Shown here: one piece after another, positions 12,400-23,480 of the stretch | How the letters are laid out: each line of letters opens with the position of its first letter | Numbering within the stretch: position 1 is the stretch's first letter | Source of the DNA: Bidens hawaiensis | Taxonomy: Eukaryota > Streptophyta > Magnoliopsida > Asterales > Asteraceae | Direction: 5' to 3' | NCBI GenBank assembly: GCA_021521415.1 | Contig: JAIQDT010000834.1 | Coordinates: 62,001 to 126,000 of the forward strand | DNA length: 64,000 bases | Program-made: the position numbers and the translations under genes | The notes under the pieces: model-generated | Told to the model about the DNA's origin: nothing | Seen by the model: only the letters and a program-made list of their open reading frames with translations | Databases searched by the model: none

Positions 12400-13150
12400 A
12401 TTATTAGCACGAGCAGCTTATATCCTAATCAAGAAAGGTAATAGGCACAAAGATATTCACATAAGCATCATAAACACTTCTTTAATTATATACATTAGAA
12501 AAATATATATGCATATACATATACTAAGTAATAACAATAATGTGTATAAACATTGTTATTAAAATTTTGACAACTATCCTATTTTTCATTATGCATCTAA
12601 TTTTTACTTTCATCGCAACTAACTTTTATTTATATATGCACACTAATATTTCATATAGAAGTTAGATTTATTTTTACTAACAATTCTATTCTTATTATTG
12701 TGCAAACTAATTATATATTTTATGAAATAAACTTTATTTAATATCTTATTTATTATCTTACTTTAAAATAATTAGTATTACACACACACACACACATACA
12801 AACGGTAATATTATCGTTATAAAACGTTAATATAGCCATTGTAAAACGGTTATAAATTTTCACTATAAATAACCAATTATCAACTCCATTTCATTTACAA
12901 CAAACATTTTTCTTTTTAAGTTTATCCAAGATAAAGTTTTCAAAATGATTCACCCGGTTTTGTTGTCGGTCACTATAATGCTTATACTACTTCTAATTCT
13001 ACTTTTTAATCTCCCACCTGAAGATTTCGGCATTTCCTTTTTCTTTTATATGTTTATAGCTCTACCAATGTATTGTATCTCATTGTTGATTGATATATAT
13101 GGATTCTAATATTTATCTTATTATTTGTTATATTATGTTTTAGCAACAAA
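12400..13150 (+). other. Copia untranslated leader
   Basis: The primer site probably lies in ATTATTAGCACGAGCAGC just after the LTR. The rest is AT-rich leader with a short (AC)n microsatellite at about 12781-12796. No gene is supported. Confidence 0.6.
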
Positions 13151-13846
13151 ATGTCAAATATCTCAAAACTTGAATTCTCTGCACTCAACATTTCTGAAGA
13201 AAACTACATGTCTTGGACAACAAATGTCAAAAGACATTTGAAATCAATGGATGTGTTAGAAACAATCAAAGAAGACAATGAGTGCTCTAAACAGGATAAT
13301 GCAAAAGCTGATGTTTTCATCCATAAACATATTGATGAATTACTACAGCACGAGTATTTTTTTTGTGATAACCCATATATGATATGGGAAGATTTGAAAA
13401 ACAGATTTGGTCATCTAAGGGAAGTTTTACTTCATACTTCCAGAGATGAATGGAACAGTCTTAGGTTCCAATACTTTAAGAGGGCAAATGATTACACGTT
13501 GGCTTTATACCGAATTTGCTCAAAGCTAGAATTTTGTGGGTATCCTAAAACATAGGAAGAAAAGTTAGAGAAAACTTACTCCACGTTTCATGCATCAAAT
13601 ATAAACTTGCAAACACATTATCGATTGTAGAATTTTAGAAGATACTCTGATCTAAATGCAATACTCCTTGTAGCAGAGAAAACTAATGAATTATTGATGA
13701 AAAATCATCAATCTCGTCCCACAGGTTCATTACCAATACCAAAAGCAAATGTTGTTCACAAAAATTCTCATAAAAATTCTAGTCATAAATAGGAACAAGG
13801 TCGTGGACGAGGCTGTGGACGTGGTCGTGGTCATTTTGACCAAAAA
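13151..13846 (+). pseudogene. Copia gag, N-terminal part (interrupted)
   Basis: Starts MSNISKLEFSALNISEENY and reads through a UBN2-type gag domain (MIWEDLKNRF, then EYTLALYRICSKLEF-like sequence) for 134 codons before a TAG. The same gag continues in neighbouring frames (KTYSTFHASNINLQ, then the basic RGRGCGRGRG tract), with further stops. It is cut at 13846 by a 12-kb nested LTR insertion and resumes at 25831 with KHFNGRNHSFK. Role: capsid protein of the retrotransposon particle. Not functional. Confidence 0.9.
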
Positions 13847-15912
13847 TGTAACATCCCCAAAATTTCGATCCAAATTTGACAACAAAGTAAAGTTGACGGA
13901 TCAAAATAATTCTCTAAAATAAGTTTTGGGAAAATTTAAATAAAGTTACCATATGTTAAGGATATGGGATAAAGAAATTCCATCCCACATTGAAAGATGT
14001 AAGAAAGTGAAAGCATTCCACATGGGTATAAATAAGGAAATTAAAACTCATCCCACATGGAAAGTGGTAAAGAAATGGAAGCTCTTTATAAGAAAGAGAT
14101 TTTCCATAATAATATTCTTATATGCCTAGCATGTACCCAGTGGTCTTAGCGGAGGGTGCGAAGCACCCGACGCGCACGCGCACGGGCTCGGGCGATGGGC
14201 GATGGGCGCAATGTGGCGCTTTGATGGCGCACTTTGCACTTCGCACGCTCGCATCGCCGCGAGCCGCCTTAGTATTTTTGGACAATGGGAGTTAGACCCG
14301 GAAGTGACAAGCTAACAAAAGACAAGGGACTAAAAGTGAAAAATAATATTCAAGGACCCATCGCGCTACGCGACGAGTCCAAGAAGACGGCCATCGCGGT
14401 ACGCGATGGACCATGATGACTCAGGGACACGTGTCACACTCAGGTGACACGTGGTGTTCATGCATAAGTGGCGGCGTCGCGGTACGCGACGGCCACATGG
14501 AAGAACTCCATCGCGTACCGCGATGGAGTGCGAGATCAGCTATAAAAGGGGAGGCCACGAGCTCATTCCCCACACACCAAACACAGCCTCTCTCTCTAGA
14601 AATCCACTCTCTCTCTACCTCGGTTTGTGTGCCAAGCATCGTATTACGTGCCACCAACCCGACAATCATTACCTCGTAATCAGTGAAAATACTCGACGTG
14701 TTCCTTGAAGTGTGTGCCATCAGAAAATAACCCGACATTCTATCTCGAAGTACGTGCACATCACGACGGCCACCATATGTTGCCTCGTTTTGCGTGCCAA
14801 CCTCAAAGTTCGTGCTAAGCCCCGAAGTTCTGACAATCTAAGCACCGGTACGCGGCATAGAGTAGAAGTGCTGCTCGTACGAACTTAGGTATCAAATTCC
14901 GAATACCCGTGTAAGGTAGGGGTTCTGCCTAAGTCATTATTTTATTATTATATTATATGGCTTGGACCATAGTCAGGGGTATAGCCCAAACCTTGATCAT
15001 AATTATTATTACATAAGTTTTAAACATACAAAGGATTATAATAGTGTTTCTTTACAATTAAGAAACATCAGTTTTACATTCATAAGGAAATATAGTTTCT
15101 TCACGATTAAGAAACATAGCATTCGTATACAAAGAACATAGTTAAAACATTGTTTCTTCATGTGTAAGAAACATAAGATTTTACATACATAGCAGTCAAT
15201 GAATGTTTCTTCTTGAAGAAGAAACAGATTATAGATGTGTCTTCATGAAGAAGAAACTCATCATATGATTTGGTAAATAAACAGAAAGACTACGGGTCTA
15301 AATATTTTATTCAAACAAATGATCAATCAAGGTTTAAAGCTATCAAAACCAGACTAAGGGTCTGTAGCCGGATCAGATGACGATCCGGATATTTATATAC
15401 CTATTTTATTATAGGTCAATCAATCAGTCAGTCAATCAATCATTCATTCACAGTCAAGGTTTCAAACGAAATCACCATATTATTCAGAACAGACAATCAC
15501 AGGTGAATACGCTAACCTTTTTAATCAGTCAAAACATATTTATACTCAATGAGACGAACTGGTGTTTGTCTTAACGAGTCAATCAAATGTCTACATGAGA
15601 TAATGAAATCTCTAAAATGTTATAATACAAAGTAGAGAATAATATCAACTCAGACCGAATATGCATCTGTCTGGATCCAAACATAACTGTTAAAGCTTAA
15701 TCAATCAATCAATCAAAGGCAATGAAGCCACAAGCTTAAACGGTCATGACCAGTTCTCAGTTTAGGTCTGTTTGGCTCAGGGAATACCGTTGTGTGTGTA
15801 GGGCAGTGGTACATATACCGGAAGTAGAAATGCTTCCGCTGAGATTGTCAAGAAACCTACATTTTTATTGTAATCGTCATTCAAAATGTTTATAGAGTCA
15901 TACATTTTCACC
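13847..15912 (+). repeat. First segment of the 13.8-25.8 kb LTR
   Basis: Holds a GC-rich tract at 14150-14270 and four imperfect palindromes of the form CATCGCGnTACGCGATG between 14355 and 14530, upstream of the TATA-like box. Short GAAACA/TTTCTTC motifs recur at 15050-15260. The ORFs at 14413-14759 lie in this promoter-like stretch and are not credible genes. Confidence 0.75.
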
Positions 15913-18900
15913 TGTAACACCCCGTAACCGCAGCGGAAACGTAAACGGGATGCAACAGACACGTCTGATATCAACAGCATTGCTTATAAAGAAAACACCA
16001 CTACATTAATTTACACCATATTACATTGTTCCGAGTGTAGTTACCGTCTAGGCGTTAACACATAAGTTTTACCAACATTACATTAACATATTTAATACAA
16101 AAAGATCATTAAGCTTCCACAAAAAGCACGCATCGTCAAGCATATAGCAATTATTCCAGTTTGGGGGTACCTAGAAAGCATGTGAAGAAAACGGGTCAAC
16201 TACGAATAGTTGGTGAATTTCACTAATTTAAATAAACAGTGACAAATCATTATAATAATCATATATTAGTGATGTAATTATGCTGAGCCCACAAGTGAAA
16301 CCTCTGACTATCCACATACAACCCCGTGGCATACTCCGCCCACGAACCTGCCCCAAACCGCTATGCCTAACATTACATAGCAAAATAAATAACAACAACA
16401 AAATAGACATGTGCAACTGGCTGGGAAACATCAGCAAATCCATGCCAGACCAGTTGGGTTTGTCAGACCAATAGTACTATTCACACTCTACCGGCTTTTA
16501 GCTAATCACTCGTGTTACGGGGCCTTACAATGTTAGCAACTCAGACAATTACCATCTTAGTACATTTCTGTACGATTCCCGTACAACAAAATATATATAA
16601 TTACACGCAAATCCATGCGTTCAGTATGTACTTAAACATTTAAATAGTAACATGCTTCCCGCCCCGAGAAAATATTTAAAAACAATTCAGAAAAAGGGGC
16701 TCGTGAAACTCACCTTATCGTAAGCAAGCAGGTACACAGTACGCAGCTACTAATCCGGATCTGTAATACGATCCCTAAGTTCGTTACTATACAATCACGA
16801 TTAATATAACTTTAACCGTGTTAACCGGTACTTCTGGGGACACTGTTAACCCAGTACTGTACCCGTTCCGGGGGCAATGTTAACCCAGAAACACTTCTCC
16901 GGACTCAGATTGTGATATCGTTTAGAGTTCAATAGTTAAAATTACTCTTAGTTCATTTTCCCCGTTTTGCGTGCCTAGCACAGTTATCCGTTTTTACGTT
17001 TCAAAAATGAGTTTGGTCACACACGACCCGAAAATAGTTGTTGACTGATGATTTAATTATAGTTGTGAAATTAGAGCTCGGTTTAGTCGCCCCGATAGGC
17101 CGCGGGACCCGTTTCCGTCTTTAGTGCACCGGAAACTGTTAAATCGGATAAAAATTACTCAAATCATCCGAATTATTTTCGGATGATTTATTTTTACCTG
17201 TTTAACTTAGTTATATGAAAATAGTTCATTTTTAGGGTTTTTATACACCAGTCAGCTCGTTTAGGCGAACTTTACCGGTTTACGCGTTTTAAGCTTTAAA
17301 AGTTTGTTTTTATTTTCTTTTTAGCACAAATAATTATCCGTTTAATCTCGGATCTTGAAATTTTGCACAAATCACTTTTTGACAGTGGGGAATTTTATAA
17401 AAATATTTCCAGAATTAATTTTTATATTTAAAATTTATTTATCTATTTTTAAACACCATTTAAACACTAAATATGTCGTAAATACCAAACGACCTTAGAA
17501 AAATCCCAAATTTTTCCTGGATGACCCCTTCCATCCCCATAGTCCCCTGTAATTTTTCCAGAACAAAAATCTCTTTTTACAAGCCATTTTCACTAAAACC
17601 GAGCTAGAAAACCCTAGAACTCATTTAACCGAAAAGCCTACTTAGACTTCTCCAACGGACCTAAATTTTTGTGTGTGACTTTTACATGTTATAAGAAGCT
17701 TATCTGGAATTTTCCAAAAATTTTCATGATATTTAAGTATTTTTCACCATTTTTAGCCAAAACCGAGCATTAAATTCACCAAATATTCATCCTTTGTCCA
17801 AAAATTACCAAATTTTCACAGATCTCGTATTTCCATGTGTAGATCATCTCTGTGAAATCTTGTAGCCTAACTCTAAAGGTACCACAATCTGTCCAAAACA
17901 CTCATAACCGAACATAAACCGAATATACATTTTGTTTTCCGCCACTACAAGCTACACACTCGTCTTTCCGCCTTATCTACCACTAAATACAGAACCTACA
18001 ACCAACATACCATAATACCAAGCAAGTTACACTCACCATCAAGCCTCTTACACTATAGTTTCGGTTATTGTTTCAAAACTAAAGTTTAAACCGTAAAAAT
18101 TCGTTTTTGGTTCGTTTAACTCCTTTCTTGGACCAAGATCCCTTGTATAACCCGTATACATCACTTAATCATGCAAGAATCGGTTTCATCTCGGGTTTTC
18201 ACCCTTTTTCACTTGAAACCTCATTTTCTTGCAAATAAACTCAAGAAACGAAGATGGAAACGTAAATAACTCGATCTTTACCTTGATTTTCTTGCTACAA
18301 ACTCGGGTTTTAGTTCATAATTTGGAGAGAAAGTGGAAGAATGTTGAATGTGTTGTTAAAAAAAAATAACAAATGCAAAGGGGTATATCCCCTTGCCGAT
18401 CGGAACTCAAGGGGGGTGGGGTGGGACCCACCTCTCCATTTCTAGCCACATATTTGGATTTCTGAAATCTGGATAACGTTTTGGATAATCTGGTTCAGTT
18501 CGTTTTTCGGTTAAATGTTTAATCTAACTTAAAACGAGGCTAAAATGGTCGTTTTCGGCTTAAAAAAAGAAATTTATTTAAAACCGATTTAAAAACTTTA
18601 AAAACTTAAACCATGACATTTATTATCTTAAAATATCATATTATTAATAATTGCGCATCTTTTTCGGCTTGATCGATCGTCTCTTGCTTGATTTGGTATT
18701 AAAGGTTTCGTTTAACGTACCGACGTACCATTAAATCGAAATTCTTTTTCTGTGCTTTAATTCACTTATCCCGAAGCTTTAACACTTCGTAAACATCACT
18801 AAATATTATATATCTCGTCTATAATGTAATCCTCGATTCGTTCGGGCTTCAATAACTGTTAATCGGTTAATCGTATTTCCAATACGATTAACTGTATAAT

Positions 18901-19029
18901 CGAGTATAATCCGTAATGTGAATCATACATACTCGTGTAAACGCATTATAATTCATATATTCATTATCAAATAACACATAAATAGTATTTACCGGCTAGG
19001 GTATACCTGAATTTGCCGGAATCGTTACA
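15913..19029 (-). mobile_element. Solo LTR, about 3.1 kb
   Basis: Begins TGTAACACCCCGTAACCG and ends CCGGAATCGTTACA, flanked by a perfect 5-bp duplication TCACC (15908-15912 and 19030-19034). No coding sequence or internal region. The minus orientation is inferred because related LTRs in this window end with GGGG-TGTTACA/TGACA. The length suggests a gypsy family with large LTRs. Only short spurious ORFs occur inside. Confidence 0.88.
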
Positions 19030-19146
19030 TCACCAGCATATAGCTGACGTATTTTTCCCCACATTTCAGGGAATACAGATTAGTACAGGTAGCAAGACAT
19101 TCATGGAGTTAGTTGCTCGCAAGGTAACGATGGCTCAGTTTTTAAT

Positions 19147-20102
19147 TGTTGGTTCAGTCGGGACCGAGACGATCCGAGCCGGTTCGAGACGGAAGGTTTG
19201 ATAACCAAAGACGGATAGAAACAAACACGAAACAAACGATTTCATTGATAAAAACGAAAGATTACATGCTTGTTAAACACTGAAATCACGATCTATGGCA
19301 GGGGGAGGTCGAGCATGGCCTCCCCCCTCATCCGGACAGCACCTGGGCGCCGGGCACGCAAATCCTTAACAAACCACGCCTGAAAGCTGGGTATTTATAC
19401 CCACTGCTGTTCGATCAGGACTCATTCGATCGAATGAGTCCTATTCGATCGAATAGCAGACTCATTCGATCGAATCAGAGACTGGTTCGATCGAATGAGT
19501 ATCCATTTGAAAATGCTCTTTCGAATGGATGACTTTCGGCGTGGACCACTATCTAGGTGTACAGCATACAACATAAACATTCTAAACTATTCGCCAAGCG
19601 ACGGCCACAAAACATGCACCAACATTTTGTAGGACCGATTCGGGACTCGGTTTCCCAACGATTCACGGGGCAACGTGTTAGAGTGCGGAATCCTCTAACA
19701 CGGCGATTCGGTGGTGATCAACGGGCACGTAGGTACGATTCCTAAAGGGGTTTGACGCCTAGGATTGGAGGAAACGACCAAGAACACGAAGAACGATCGA
19801 GAGAGTTTCTGTAGGCTGCTGGTTCGTGAGTGTGTATTCTGTTCTCGCTTCTTGTGAAATTTCCCAAGTAACGTTTATATACCGAAGACTCATTCGATCG
19901 AATGAGATACTCATTCGATCGAATGAGAATGAGATCTGGTTCGATCGAATGAGATCTGGTTCGATCGAATCAGTCACTGATTCGATCGAATCAGCTTCGT
20001 TTGACATTTTCAGTACGTTAACTTGGTTTCACGATCGTTGGTTTCATGTTGAACCAACCTGATAGAACTGGGGACATACATGTGACATTTCATGTCCTAA
20101 CA
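19147..20102 (-). repeat. 3' LTR (minus orientation) of the young element
   Basis: 956 bp, same ends as the 24684-25628 copy. Nine perfect TTCGATCGAA palindromes lie in clusters at about 19435-19500 and 19889-19995. Confidence 0.95.
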
Positions 20103-20491
20103 AACTCCCCCTTGGAGCCAGTTCTATTTGCTTGAACCAATCGAGTTCTCTTGCTCGACCGTAACTCCCCCTTGGAGTTATCTCACTCTCTCTTTTCTCA
20201 AAACTAGTGGTGCATACGTTGCATCCACAAACTCCTTTCTTCATGGAGTTCTCTCTTGATCAAATGGTACAGTCAGTCAGACTTACCATAGGTTCCGCAT
20301 ATCCTGAGACGCTGTCAATTGGAATTTTGGATTAACATTTAAGCACAATTGTATTAGATTTGTAAAATTGACATTAAAGCATAATCTATCACAATATTCC
20401 AAATCATATTTCATTCAATTCAAAACAACTACAACCAGAAGATTTAACTTTGAATTACAACAAGAAACAAGATAAACGATAAACATGACAA
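20103..20491 (-). other. Polypurine tract region before the 3' LTR
   Basis: Next to the LTR the minus strand reads CCAAGGGGGAGTT, the likely plus-strand primer. A second near-copy (CCAAGGGGGAGTTAC) lies about 60 bp upstream, near 20165. The remaining stretch to the ORF is AT-rich, with no gene. Confidence 0.75.
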
Positions 20492-21775
20492 TTAATCTTC
20501 AGTTTCTTGGGCATACTTCTTCTGTTGTTCTTTCCAATTTGATCCTGCATGTATGTCATAGGCAAAGCAAATCCTAATGACATTTCTGTACGTTAACGCT
20601 TGCTCTATATCTTCGGGAGCGTAAAGAATCTCTGTCTTGTACAACGTATAGACATCCTCCCGTGACAAATTTGTGAGCCACATTGGATCAAAGATACGAA
20701 TTGTGCTCCAATTTCCATAGTCATTGAGCACAATAACTGCCTCATGCAGTCTTCCATCATAGTACCAATGCCTGAATGATTTGTAGAAGTCCTGCTTCAT
20801 CTTTCTAAGAGGAATCTTCTTCATTGTGAGTGGTGGCATGTACTTCAAAATAACTTTTGGCCTGTTGGTGATCGGATCGATCTCCTTTTTGCTTAGATAT
20901 CTTTTCGGCCTTTGTGGTGTGATCATCTTCCATTTTGTGTTGTACTCTTTTCGCAACACATTCTGATAATACGTGGCAAATGGAGATGAGTTGGCGTACA
21001 GCAGATCAAGATAATTCAGACGGTTCAGATCATGAGTAGGAAGGGTCTTCAAATCAGTAATACGTTGAAAGTATTCAACCCCCCTTTCTCTCTTGACAGC
21101 TACGCAGTTAAGATCCTTCAGACATGCCCAAGCGATAATTTCTCCTGAAGTTCTGCGACCCTTCATCTTATATGAAGTTGTATGAGGAATGGTCGGCTTC
21201 GCTTGTCGTCTGGATCTTATCTTCTCAAGAATAGCATTGAATGCTTTCTTGCATTCCTCGGTTTTCTCTAAAAATTGGGCTTGATCCGCTTCAGAAGGCT
21301 GTTCCATATTGTTTGACCTTTCTTCAGCCTTTTTCTGTATTTCCTCCTCTGTTACATTTTGGAAGAAACTTGCAGAGTTAGGAAGATCGTCATTTTGAGA
21401 CGTATAGTATTCAGGATACTCTTCCTTTGACAAGTCTTCCATTTCAACGTCATCAAATTGAGAGGGATCGACGTGTGAGGGATCAGTGGCCGTAGATGAT
21501 GATGAATCAGGTGTAGCAGCAGAAGAAGACGTTTGTTCTGTTGGAGGCAAAGCCAGATACTTGCCTGTTTCTACGTTGGATAACTCAAACATTTGTTCCA
21601 ATTCTTCTTCTGTGAAGTTATGAGAAATTTCACCTTCTTCCAAGTCTCCACTTGCGAAGTTTCGCTGCTCATTTGGATTGTCCAGTAGAAACGTGAAAAA
21701 TTCTGCTGCTGTTTTTGATTGCAGCGGTTGGACATTAAACGGATCATCATCACCTGTTTGATTAAACAAACACAA
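20492..21775 (-). CDS. Retroelement extra protein, second coding block
   Basis: A 427-codon open frame with no recognised enzyme domain. The N-terminal third is acidic and Ser/Thr-rich (EEGEISHNFTEEELEQMFEL, then a poly-Ser/Thr stretch). The middle is Lys/Arg-rich and helical. The C-terminal half is aromatic-rich and basic (YLSKKEIDPITNRPKVILKY, FRHWYYDGRLHEAVIVLNDY, TIRIFDPMW). From about 21753 the frame can be joined to the upstream ORF at 21912-22700 through a GT-AG intron (21754-21925) that keeps phase, so the listed N-terminal residues before GDDDPFN may be intronic. It lies between the coiled-coil ORF and the 3' LTR, the position of env-like genes in sireviruses. It is intact, and its composition is more gene-like than the neighbouring repeats. 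Function unknown. Confidence 0.6.
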   Translation of the reverse strand: MCLFNQTGDDDPFNVQPLQSKTAAEFFTFLLDNPNEQRNFASGDLEEGEISHNFTEEELEQMFELSNVETGKYLALPPTEQTSSSAATPDSSSSTATDPSHVDPSQFDDVEMEDLSKEEYPEYYTSQNDDLPNSASFFQNVTEEEIQKKAEERSNNMEQPSEADQAQFLEKTEECKKAFNAILEKIRSRRQAKPTIPHTTSYKMKGRRTSGEIIAWACLKDLNCVAVKRERGVEYFQRITDLKTLPTHDLNRLNYLDLLYANSSPFATYYQNVLRKEYNTKWKMITPQRPKRYLSKKEIDPITNRPKVILKYMPPLTMKKIPLRKMKQDFYKSFRHWYYDGRLHEAVIVLNDYGNWSTIRIFDPMWLTNLSREDVYTLYKTEILYAPEDIEQALTYRNVIRICFAYDIHAGSNWKEQQKKYAQETED

Positions 21776-21911
21776 TGTAACAACAATGTTAAGTAAACAT
21801 ATGTAATATCATAAACATTAAATACAATATCATTACATATGAAACTGAGTTTATACAGAAATCATCATTTCACAAGATTTAACATTTAAATCCTCACTAC
21901 ATTCACTCAAC

Positions 21912-22700
21912 TCACTCTTTAGTACCTTCACCTCCATCATCTGAAGAGTCAAGTTCGTCTGTGTCCACATCAACATTTGTTGGACCTTCCAAACGTAGAA
22001 CATCTCCTTTCAATTCTGTTACTTTCGCCTCAAGGCTTAGATTCGACTCTCGTAGTTCCTTGATAGAAGAGCCCTGTTCGGCGACAGTCGCATTCAGCTG
22101 AGTGTTTTCAATTCTGAGCATGTCGTTTTCGGCTTGAAGTTTGGCAATCTGCTCATCTTTCAGTCGATTTTGTTCTTCTTGCCGTCTATTCAGCTCTTCT
22201 TGCTCAGTCTTGAACATGAACATCTTCATCATAGCCTTGTGAAGATCAGCTAGTTCTGTTGCAACCTGAGGAGGTATAGACATTTCTGGTTGAGGTTGAG
22301 TAGTCGGTTGTGGTGCTGATTGTGGTGCTGGTTGCTGTGTTGGTGGCGGTGCTTGTTGAACGGGAGGAGCAGCAGACGAAGTCCCAACTGATTGTAACGT
22401 TGGAGGACGTGGGAGATCAGAAAATAAACTCCGATACTTCCTTGTAACCTTCTTCTTTTGCCTCTTCGCAGGCCTTTCTTCGCCCGCAACATCCTCGGCC
22501 CTAACCTCACCAGCAAAGTGCACATCTGATGCACTTGCTTCATCACCAGCACGAATTGTTGGTTCAGTCTGGACCGAGACGATCCGAGCCGGTTCGAGAC
22601 GGAAGGTTTGATAACCAAAGACGGATAGAAACAAACACGAAACAAACGATTTCATTGATAAAAAACGAAAGATTACATGCTTGTTAAACACTGAAATCAT
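21912..22700 (-). CDS. Retroelement extra protein, first coding block (Pro/Gln-rich, coiled coil)
   Basis: A 262-codon frame, but codons before about position 22556 are translated LTR sequence, so the real protein starts downstream or was joined to it by recombination. What remains has a basic patch (AKRQKKKVTRKYR), a Pro/Gln-rich tract (repeated QPAPQ/QPTTQP motifs), then a long heptad-like helix (MMKMFMFKTEQEELNRRQEE onward to LEAKVTELKGDVLRLEG), and an acidic tail. GT at 21925 (GAAG|GTACT) and AG at 21754 would splice it to the next block as ...GGEG|DDDPF..., giving roughly 630 residues. Pro-rich plus coiled-coil order matches env-like proteins described for sireviruses; no signal peptide or clear membrane anchor is visible. 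Confidence 0.55.
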   Translation of the reverse strand: MISVFNKHVIFRFLSMKSFVSCLFLSVFGYQTFRLEPARIVSVQTEPTIRAGDEASASDVHFAGEVRAEDVAGEERPAKRQKKKVTRKYRSLFSDLPRPPTLQSVGTSSAAPPVQQAPPPTQQPAPQSAPQPTTQPQPEMSIPPQVATELADLHKAMMKMFMFKTEQEELNRRQEEQNRLKDEQIAKLQAENDMLRIENTQLNATVAEQGSSIKELRESNLSLEAKVTELKGDVLRLEGPTNVDVDTDELDSSDDGGEGTKE

Positions 22701-23114
22701 GATCTATGGCAGGGGGAGGTCGAGCATGGCCTCCCCCCTCATCCGGCAGCCTGTCGGCGTTCGGGAACCCCTTAGACTGAACTCTCGGTTAATGATGCAA
22801 AGTGTTCTCCATTGCTGACATCTTCAGACAAAATAATCTGTTTAAAACAACCAACTGTAGAAATTCCCCCTCAACAGTAACTGTATCCCAATGTATAAAC
22901 TTGACAATACATGCACGCTTCCGCTGCGCGACTTACTATCGGCGAATCTTCACCCACACGGTTACTTCACCAACATGTATTGGGCAAAGGACAGAGGCTT
23001 CCAATCCACAGCTACTGGATCACTTTCAGCGTGAACCACTACCTAGGTGTACAGCATACAACATAAACATTCTAAACTATTCGCCAAGCGACGGCCACAC
23101 AATGTGCACCAACA
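22557..23114 (-). repeat. Internal LTR-like block with its own purine tract
   Basis: 22557-22744 repeats the LTR edge from TGTTGGTTCAGTC to the CCTCCCCCCTCATCCGG block. 23017-23114 repeats an LTR segment (CTAGGTGTACAGCATAC ... CCAACA). The piece between them is not LTR but a copy of sequence found at 23232-23480. On the minus strand the block starts TGTTGGTGCAC straight after CCAAGGGGGAATA, a purine tract, and ends AACCAACA. It looks like a rearranged second LTR of a related, shorter LTR type trapped inside the element. Confidence 0.65.
22768..23016. repeat. 249-bp direct repeat, copy 1
   Basis: Appears identical by eye to 23232-23480, from CCCCTTAGACTGAACTC to CCACAGCTACT. The copies are 464 bp apart. 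ORFs starting MFSIADIF occur in both copies only because of the duplication. Confidence 0.9.
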
Positions 23115-23231
23115 TATTCCCCCTTGGACGTTGCTTGCGAATTGCTGTAGACACCTCTTGCAATCTTCAATCAAATCTTCTGCTTTATCTTGATAATCAC
23201 GTTGAAGAATACCATCATTGCAGCAAGATTC

Positions 23232-23480
23232 CCCCTTAGACTGAACTCTCGGTTAATGATGCAAAGTGTTCTCCATTGCTGACATCTTCAGACAAAATAA
23301 TCTGTTTAAAACAACCAACTGTAGAAATTCCCCCTCAACAGTAACTGTATCCCAATGTATAAACTTGACAATACATGCACGCTTCCGCTGCGCGACTTAC
23401 TATCGGCGAATCTTCACCCACACGGTTACTTCACCAACATGTATTGGGCAAAGGACAGAGGCTTCCAATCCACAGCTACT
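23232..23480. repeat. 249-bp direct repeat, copy 2
   Basis: Second copy of 22768-23016. Here it is flanked by unique internal sequence (CCCCCTAAACAG) in place of LTR sequence. Confidence 0.9.

Noticed and set aside
14413..14759. Overlapping ORFs of 85-112 aa on both strands
   Set aside because: They lie in the promoter-like part of an LTR over CG palindromes and a TATA-like box; no domain.
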